Below are positions 59,552-64,000 of a stretch of DNA of 64,000 bases, piece by piece. Source of the DNA: Bog-532 sp036495425 (GTDB lineage: Bacteria > Actinomycetota > Actinomycetes > Streptosporangiales > Streptosporangiaceae); NCBI GenBank assembly GCA_036495425.1, contig DASXMW010000031.1:5994-69993 (forward strand), in the 5' to 3' direction. A program made the position numbers and the translations under genes. The first letter of the stretch is position 1. Each line of letters begins with the position of its first letter. The notes under the pieces were generated by a model. The model had not been told where the DNA came from. It did no database searches and was given only the letters and a program-made list of their open reading frames with translations.

Positions 59552-59851
59552 CCGCAGCTTCCTGCAAACCGCCGCCACCGGGCTACTGCGGCGCCTGTAG
59601 CCGACTCGCAGATACCTGACGTGCCCCGGTCAACCCCCAGCTCGAAACTGCCGGACCTCCGGGGCGCACGCCTGACGGTCTCCTGCCGCCCAGCAGAACA
59701 GGCGCTTCTGGCCGGGGACAGCAGCGGGTGTCAACGGAAGCCGAAATCTGGCTCTGGCGGCTTGTTCAGCCGGATGCATGCCGTGTGATGCCCAGACGTT
59801 GCCGTCGGGCATGCGTCCCGATCCCTTTATTGCGCTTCTCGCTTGCCCGCA
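59552..59851. other. 300-bp gap before the IS element
   Basis: No gene is supported. GGCATGCGTCCCGATCC at 59808-59824 resembles GGCATGCGTCCCGCTCC at 62387-62403, so a short repeat flanks both the IS insertion point and repeat copy 2. Confidence 0.5.
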
Positions 59852-60955
59852 CTAGTGTCCTGAGTCGATTATCCGTTGGCAGTAATCCGCCAGAGTCTCA
59901 AGGATCTCGTCGGCGGATTTGGTCCAGACGAACGGCCTGGGGTCCTTGTTCCACTCGTTGATCCACTTGCGGATGTCGGTCTCGAGTTCGGTGACGCTGC
60001 GGTGGGCGGACCGGCGCAGCTTGCGGCTGGTGAGCTCGGCGAACCAGCGCTCGACCAGATTCAGCCAGGACGAGCTGGTGGGCGTGAAGTGCAGGTGGAA
60101 GCGGGGATGCTTCGGCAGCCAGTCCTTGATCGCCGGGGTTTTGCGGGTGGCGTAGTTGTCCAGGACCAGGTGCAGGTCCAGGTCCTCCGGGACGGCGGCG
60201 TCGATCAGCTTCAGGAACCGCAGGAACTCCTGGTGGCGGTGCCGTCGGTAGTGCTGGGCGATCACCGAGCCGCTGGCCAGGTCGTAAGCCGCGAACAGGC
60301 TCGTGGTCCCGTGCCGGACGTAGTCATGCGTGCGCCGCTCGGGTGTGGTGGGCAGGATCGGCAAGCACGGGGCGGTCCGGTCCAGGGCCTGGATCTGCGA
60401 TTTCTCATCCACGGCGAGGACGAGGGCGTGCCCGGGCGGGCTCATGCAGAGGCCGACGACGTCGCGGACCTTGCCGATGAACTGCGGGTCGGTGCTGAGC
60501 TTCCACGTCCCGGCGACATGCGGCTTGAGGCCGAAGGCCCGCCAGATCCGGGACACCGACGACTGCGACAGGCCGGTCTCCGCCGCCATCGTCCTGGTCG
60601 ACCAGTGACTGTCCTGCCCACGGCCCTTCTGCGTCAGCGTCCGCGTGACCAGCACCTCGACCTGCTCGTCGGTGATCTTCCGCGGTGCGCCGGGCCGCGG
60701 CGCGTCGCCCAGGCCGCCCATCCGCTGCTCCATGAACCGGACCCGCCACTTGCGGACCGACTCCCGCGACACCCCAGTCCGGGCGGCAACCCGGGTCAGC
60801 GGCGCCACCCCGGACTCCTCCGCGCAAGCCAGCACGATCCGGGCCCGCTCCGCCAGCGCCTGCGACGCGGTCCGCTTGCGCGCCAATGCACCCAGGGCCT
60901 CACGCTCGTCATCAGACAGCAGCAGCGGGACCAGCTTCGGGCTCGGCATGACCAA
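59852..60955 (-). CDS. IS630-family transposase
   Basis: This 367-residue DDE transposase has an N-terminal HTH region (LTRVAARTGVSRESVRKWRVRFMEQRMGGLGDAPRPGAPRKIT in parts such as GVSRESVRKWRVRFMEQRMG), then LAVDEKSQIQALDRT (first Asp), LDLHLVLDNYATRKTPAIKDWL (second Asp) and SSSWLNLVERWFAELTSRKLRR (Glu). The last codons run through the left inverted repeat, and the stop is TAG formed by the duplicated target TA and the flanking G. The frame is intact, so the element may be active. Confidence 0.93.
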   Translation of the reverse strand: MVMPSPKLVPLLLSDDEREALGALARKRTASQALAERARIVLACAEESGVAPLTRVAARTGVSRESVRKWRVRFMEQRMGGLGDAPRPGAPRKITDEQVEVLVTRTLTQKGRGQDSHWSTRTMAAETGLSQSSVSRIWRAFGLKPHVAGTWKLSTDPQFIGKVRDVVGLCMSPPGHALVLAVDEKSQIQALDRTAPCLPILPTTPERRTHDYVRHGTTSLFAAYDLASGSVIAQHYRRHRHQEFLRFLKLIDAAVPEDLDLHLVLDNYATRKTPAIKDWLPKHPRFHLHFTPTSSSWLNLVERWFAELTSRKLRRSAHRSVTELETDIRKWINEWNKDPRPFVWTKSADEILETLADYCQRIIDSGH

Positions 60956-60992
60956 ACTTACAGCCTGCGAACTAACTTAAGACTCAGGACAC
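59855..60992 (-). mobile_element. IS630-family insertion sequence, intact
   Basis: The ends are perfect 12-bp inverted repeats, GTGTCCTGAGTC (59855-59866) and GACTCAGGACAC (60981-60992). TA dinucleotides at 59853-59854 and 60993-60994 are the duplicated target typical of IS630/Tc1-type elements. The 1138-bp element holds one transposase gene. The right flank is repeat copy 3. Confidence 0.9.
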
Positions 60993-61017
60993 TAGTGCCG
61001 CGACCGGTAACGTTTGC
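60992..61017 (-). repeat. Repeat family copy 3 (inverted), invaded by the IS
   Basis: The reverse complement of 60992-61017 reads GCAAACGT, then TACCGGTC, then GCGGCACTAG, matching the family. The IS entered at the TA within GGCACTAG. On the minus strand the host TA plus the IS end GTGT gives TAGTGT, a -10-like box 34 nt before the transposase start. Confidence 0.65.
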
Positions 61018-61178
61018 CTGCGTTCTCAGCCGCCCGACACTTCGCCCGGCTCGCCAGCGCCCAGGCAACGCCTTGCCTCAGGCTGGATTTTATGAGCCTG
61101 CCGACTTCTCAGCACGGTCCGGGAGCGGCAATCAGTGCTCTGGCGGGTCCTCCGCCCATTGAGTACAGGTTGGCTCGT

Positions 61179-62327
61179 TTAATCCTCTCTCTCGGCAGGC
61201 GCATCTGTTTCCTCGGGTGCGGGATCTTGACGGACTCGCTGCAATCTGTCCAACAGCTGATTCCGCTTCCATCCCGGGGGCAGCGGTACCTCCTTGGGCC
61301 ACAGCGCGTCGCTGAGGTCGGCCCGGCTGAGGTGCGTGCCACTGAGGTCCGCCCGCCTGAGATCCGCGGATTTGAGATCCGCTAGCTCCAGGTGCGCATG
61401 TTGGAGGTTCACGTCGCCGAGATTCCGACCACTGAGATGCGCGCCGATGAGGTTGGCGTCGCTGAGGTCCGCGCCGTAAAGCCAGGTGCGACGCAGGTAT
61501 GTGCCACGCAGATACGCGCCATGCAGGTGCGCGCCATTTAGGTTCGCGTCGTCGAGGTTCGCGTTGTCGAGGTTCGCGTCGTCGAGGTGTGCGCCGACAA
61601 GGCTCGCGCCGCGAAGCTCTGCGCCCCGGAGATCGATTAGACGGGGCGGGGGCATGTCCAAGCCGCCGACGACAGTGGCGGCAGCCTGGACGTCTGGGCG
61701 TGTGGTGTGAGGACTCGCCGCGGGCCCTGACGGCGACTGCTCGTGAGAGTACTCGCGGATGAATGCCGCGAAAACATCCCTCACGGTTGAGCGGGTAGTG
61801 TCAAGACTCGTTGCCCCGGGCCCTGGCAGCGGCCACTGCTCGCGGGAGTGCTCGCGGATGAATGCCGTGAGAACATCCCTCACGGTTGGGCGGTCTATGT
61901 CGGAGTCGCTGGCCAGGCGTCCCAGCGCGTAGATGCCGCCGATGCGGACGTCGAGCTTGTCGGAGCCGAGTTGCTCGACGGCCTTGGTGTAGCGGTCAGT
62001 GACCTGCCCCCGCTCGGCCTGTTCATAGGTGCGCCGCTGCCAGTCGTCGGCCCGTTCGGAGTTTTGCCGCAAGAGATTGAAGTTAAGGGCAGTGAAGATC
62101 AGCGCGCCCAAGGCGAGCAGTCCAGCAGCTAGTGTCAGCAAGCGGCCCCGCGCAGCATCTCGCGCCGTCTGGAGAGGCCGTCCTGTAACTGAGCCGACGT
62201 CATGGTGCGCAAGCCAGTCCGGCAACGGCACGAACAGCGCCCACACGATTGCCAGCACAAGCACGACAGCGGCAATGCCTACCAGCCACCGGATGCCCTG
62301 CGGCCAGGCAGCCCAACGCTTCATCAC
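61179..62327 (-). CDS. Pentapeptide-repeat membrane protein
   Basis: This 382-residue protein starts at GTG 62327, seven bases after a TAACGT box (62335-62340). Two spans lie near residues 14-36 (LVGIAAVVLVLAIVWALFV) and 58-80 (LTLAAGLLALGALIFTALNF). A cytoplasmic helical region follows (RADDWQRRTYEQAERGQVTDRYTKAVEQLGSDKLDVRIGG), then two related 33-residue units with TVRDVLTAFIREHS and TVRDVFAAFIREYS. The pentapeptide solenoid runs from about residue 230 to 345 (LRGAELRGASLVGAHLDDAN and similar). Such solenoids mimic DNA shape or scaffold proteins. The function here is unknown. Confidence 0.88.
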   Translation of the reverse strand: MMKRWAAWPQGIRWLVGIAAVVLVLAIVWALFVPLPDWLAHHDVGSVTGRPLQTARDAARGRLLTLAAGLLALGALIFTALNFNLLRQNSERADDWQRRTYEQAERGQVTDRYTKAVEQLGSDKLDVRIGGIYALGRLASDSDIDRPTVRDVLTAFIREHSREQWPLPGPGATSLDTTRSTVRDVFAAFIREYSHEQSPSGPAASPHTTRPDVQAAATVVGGLDMPPPRLIDLRGAELRGASLVGAHLDDANLDNANLDDANLNGAHLHGAYLRGTYLRRTWLYGADLSDANLIGAHLSGRNLGDVNLQHAHLELADLKSADLRRADLSGTHLSRADLSDALWPKEVPLPPGWKRNQLLDRLQRVRQDPAPEETDAPAERED

Positions 62328-62422
62328 ATGTAGGACGTTAGGGGAATAGATCTGTGTCCGTCACATCTCAGCTAAAAAAACGGCCCGGCATGCGTCCCGC
62401 TCCGGTAGCGTGACTCGACCGG

Positions 62423-62451
62423 GCAAACGTTCCTTGATGCGGCACTAGAAT
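62423..62451 (+). promoter_or_regulatory. Repeat family copy 2 acting as a probable leaderless promoter
   Basis: The motif lies at 62423-62448 and extends into TAGAAT (62446-62451). GCAAAC-N17-TAGAAT has promoter spacing, and GTG 62458 follows the box by six bases. Confidence 0.6.
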
Positions 62452-62457
62452 GACCAA

Positions 62458-62658
62458 GTGAACAGAATCCCAGCTACTGGGGAGCATGAAAAGGATTATA
62501 CGGTCGAGGTGTCTGCTGGTCGCCTGGTCATCAGGTCGGCCGACGACACTCGGCCCGGCGGCGAGCGCACACACTTCTCGTTGAAGTTCAGCCGTGAAGG
62601 AATGTATCGGCTGGCCGTGGATGCTCTCGCCGAAGTTATCGGCGTGGCTCTCCCTTGA
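62458..62658 (+). CDS. Small unrecognised protein
   Basis: This 66-residue product starts at GTG 62458 directly after the repeat-copy-2 promoter. It reads KDYTVEVSAGRLVIRSADDTR, GGERTHFSLKFSREGMYRLA and DALAEVIGVALP, an alternating strand pattern followed by an amphipathic helix. I do not recognise it. Position right behind a repeated promoter supports it being real. Confidence 0.55.
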   Translation: MNRIPATGEHEKDYTVEVSAGRLVIRSADDTRPGGERTHFSLKFSREGMYRLAVDALAEVIGVALP

Positions 62659-62829
62659 CGCTGACCCCTGCCCAGTCCTGCTGTGCTGGTAGGGGATGAG
62701 TTAGATCCAAGTCAGGCAGCCGCACCTGTGCCCACCGCGGTGGGAGGATGCGTCAAGCCCACAGGGCGAGCTCGCGATTTTGTCGTTGTCGCTGCCCTTG
62801 ATCCCCTGCTTGCAAACGAGTTGCACAAG

Positions 62830-62922
62830 GGTCGATCTGGGTCGATGGTGCAGTTCAGTGCGCTATGACGGTCAGCGAAGGTCAATGATGTGCGGACAGG
62901 TTGCTGTACTTCCCCGCTGTAC
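62830..62922 (+). repeat. Partial iteron module upstream of repeat copy B
   Basis: GGTCG at 62830 and 62840 and GGTCA at 62870 and 62880 (pairs 10 bp apart) precede the terminal motif GGTTGCTGYACTT-N4-GCTGYAC at 62899-62922. It joins directly to copy B. A weak frame (62683-62868) overlaps it but is not supported. Confidence 0.7.
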
Positions 62923-63085
62923 GATGCCTGTCTGCTGTTGACGTTTAAGCGTCAGCCCTGACCTTCTCCTTACCATCTAGAGGCAGGAAGATCGTTCTGG
63001 GTCGTTGAGGCAGGTCAGCAGGTCAGTGCCGGTCAAACGCGGTCGTCACTGGTCGGTGCGGTTGCTGCACTTTGTTGCTGCACTC
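62918..63085 (+). repeat. Long repeat copy B: palindrome, phased GGTCR iterons and terminal motif
   Basis: It shares the first 38 bp exactly with copy A, including TTGACGTTTAAGCGTCAG (62938-62955). GGTCR sites are at 63000, 63013, 63021, 63031, 63041 and 63051, four of them at exact 10-bp steps. The terminal motif is at 63060-63085. The 442-bp gap between genes here (62659-63100) is mostly this repeat and the partial module to its left. Confidence 0.82.
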
Positions 63086-63100
63086 AGGCCGGGTTGGCAG

Positions 63101-63700
63101 TCATTTATCGGGTGGATCGTCGGCGGACACCACATGGTTGCCGATGTGCTTCTCCCAACCGGGGTCGTCCTCCCCTTTAATCAGCTCAGCGTCAAGCTCT
63201 TCCTTGGTTACGGCTATGCCTGGGGGGATGTCCGTACGCTCGGAAACCGCAGCGGCCTGCTCAGGCCGAAATGAGACAATCTTGAAGCGCACACGACCAG
63301 CCTCCACCGCGTTACGAATCCTGCGCTGTCGAGCGTTGGCGGACGCTCGCCCGGTCTTGACATCCAGCAGAACGACGGTCACGTCGCGACCGTCTTCGAG
63401 GCCGTCCCACACAATCATGTCGACCTCGCCGCCAACCCAGCGAACATCCTTGACGTTGTAGTCGGGGAATCCGGGTAGCAGTGGTGCGAACTGCTCAGTG
63501 ATCTTTGCGACATGGCCGATGCGGGATTTGGCTACCGCGTTCTTTTCCCGGTCGCTTGCCTGTCCGAGCACATCTTCGAGTCGGCGTCGTATGCCACGGT
63601 TCTGCGTGACCTGCACGATAAGGCCGACCACTGCGACCAGCAGTAGAACCGCAAGGACACTGAGAGCGATAACCACTCGAACCATCCCCTTCAGCGGCAT
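63101..63700 (-). CDS. Membrane-anchored Holliday-junction-resolvase-like nuclease (COG4741-like)
   Basis: This 199-residue protein starts at ATG 63700 (63685 is an alternative). One N-terminal span (VIALSVLAVLLLVAVVGLIVQV) precedes a helical linker (RRRLEDVLGQASDREKNAVAKS) and a PD-(D/E)xK-like core: VGGEVDMIVWDGLEDGRDVTVVLLDVKTGRAS, where Asp and DxK are the likely metal-binding residues, then QRRIRNAVEAGRVRFKIVSF. It resembles predicted secreted endonucleases distantly related to archaeal Holliday-junction resolvases. A palindrome of the repeat family lies 33 bp upstream. Cellular role unknown. Confidence 0.78.
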   Translation of the reverse strand: MPLKGMVRVVIALSVLAVLLLVAVVGLIVQVTQNRGIRRRLEDVLGQASDREKNAVAKSRIGHVAKITEQFAPLLPGFPDYNVKDVRWVGGEVDMIVWDGLEDGRDVTVVLLDVKTGRASANARQRRIRNAVEAGRVRFKIVSFRPEQAAAVSERTDIPPGIAVTKEELDAELIKGEDDPGWEKHIGNHVVSADDPPDK

Positions 63701-63732
63701 GCGGACGTTGGGCTGAGTCTGCCAGCAAGCAC

Positions 63733-63750
63733 TGACACTTGAGCGTCAGG
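63733..63750. promoter_or_regulatory. Diverged member of the 18-bp palindrome family
   Basis: CTGACACTTGAGCGTCAG is nearly self-complementary and aligns with the three TTGACGTTTAARCGTCAR copies. It lies 33-50 bp before the nuclease-like start, a good position for an operator. Confidence 0.5.
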
Positions 63751-63871
63751 ACCTCTACGACGTGGGAGGGCAGGTGAGTCGGCCTGTAGGCCGGGTCTTG
63801 TGCCAGAGTGTTTGTGACCTTGGCCAATACATGCGGTCTGCTGTTTTTCGAGCGGCACAAGTTGCCGGCCG

Positions 63872-64000
63872 TCAGCCTTCCCGCGCCGGGTCGGCGGTCC
63901 TGGGCTGCCGCCTCGGCCCGCTGGGATCGCCGAGAGGCAGGACGATGTCCAGGGCGGTGCCCGTCCCGGGCGGGTTATCCAGCCGGATCCGGCCGCCGAG
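63872..64000 (-). CDS. Sensor histidine kinase, C-terminal fragment
   Basis: The frame enters from the right edge and ends at TGA 63872-63874. The 42 visible residues include GGRIRLDNPPGTGTALDIVLPL, matching the last glycine-rich (G2) box of HATPase domains, followed by a short Pro/Arg tail. The bulk of the gene lies outside the window. It would phosphorylate a response regulator. Confidence 0.8.
   Translation of the reverse strand, partial: LGGRIRLDNPPGTGTALDIVLPLGDPSGPRRQPRTADPAREG

Noticed and set aside
59630..59812. 60-codon minus-strand frame before the IS
   Set aside because: No domain, no start signal, and atypical codon use.
62683..62868. 61-codon plus-strand frame after the small gene at 62458
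   Set aside because: No ribosome-binding site or promoter box, and it runs into the iteron DNA.
58199..63064. GGTCR arrays considered as a CRISPR
   Set aside because: Repeat units are only five bases with 10-bp period, far shorter than CRISPR repeats and spacers, and no cas gene is present.

Overview
The window is a 64-kb piece of a very GC-rich (about 70% by eye) actinobacterial chromosome. The evidence is dense codon-biased genes on both strands, frequent GTG starts, 4-bp start/stop overlaps, and families typical of soil actinomycetes: a mycofactocin-type SDR with an MftD-like flavoprotein, FolP2, MocR/PdxR regulators, DUF2252, and an indolepyruvate ferredoxin oxidoreductase fusion. A Streptosporangiales-like or related lineage is plausible, but nothing here fixes the genus. 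No rRNA, tRNA or CRISPR array was found.

Layout. Positions 1-5.5 kb hold acyl-CoA and cofactor genes: a thioesterase (partial), a CaiB/BaiF CoA-transferase, then a reverse operon of acyl-CoA dehydrogenase, SDR, FolP2 and a class III dioxygenase-like protein. Positions 5.5-17 kb are a mosaic of unknown surface genes, an MFS exporter with a MocR regulator, a second IF-1, a phosphotransferase, an NmrA/HxlR divergent pair, another MocR gene, a RibD-like reductase, and two divergent MarR genes that share twin operators. Positions 17-21.5 kb carry a clostridial-type glutamyl-tRNA synthetase and a three-gene mycofactocin-associated operon (SDR, MftD-like, TetR) with a palindromic operator on its promoter. 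Positions 21.5-45 kb are mostly housekeeping and redox genes: CBM48 protein, GNAT, VOC, DUF2252, aquaporin, MecA-type PBP lipoprotein, pyridine-nucleotide disulfide oxidoreductase, indolepyruvate oxidoreductase, PLP decarboxylase, homoserine dehydrogenase, FAD oxidase, FKBP, a tyrosinase with a separately encoded beta-sandwich-like partner, an EamA transporter and a peptidoglycan-binding protein. Positions 45-56.5 kb include an RpiR/asparaginase/DUF885/ketopantoate-reductase cluster, a trans-sulfuration enzyme with an MFS pump, and an ECF sigma/oxidoreductase pair separated by a strongly structured intercistronic RNA.

At about 56.6 kb the character changes. A truncated acyl-CoA dehydrogenase tail marks a breakpoint. 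Beyond it lies an accessory segment with looser gene packing and lower GC: HIT protein, unknown beta-rich protein, NAGPA-type lipoprotein, an intact IS630-family element, a pentapeptide-repeat membrane protein and a membrane-anchored nuclease-like protein. The intergenic DNA here carries two repeat families not explained by the genes. One is a palindrome plus a 10-bp-phased GGTCR iteron array (two long copies and one partial). The other is a promoter-like motif, GCAAACGT-N8-GCGGCACTAG, with three copies, one of them invaded by the IS. The window ends in the C-terminus of a sensor histidine kinase.

Regulatory style: many starts (for example 8639, 28139, 31476, 35537, 39222, 39267, 42305, 45763, 62327, 62458) lie 6-8 nt after a TANNNT box with no Shine-Dalgarno sequence, which suggests leaderless transcription is common. 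All functional statements rest on motif and family recognition by reading; no database search was run.
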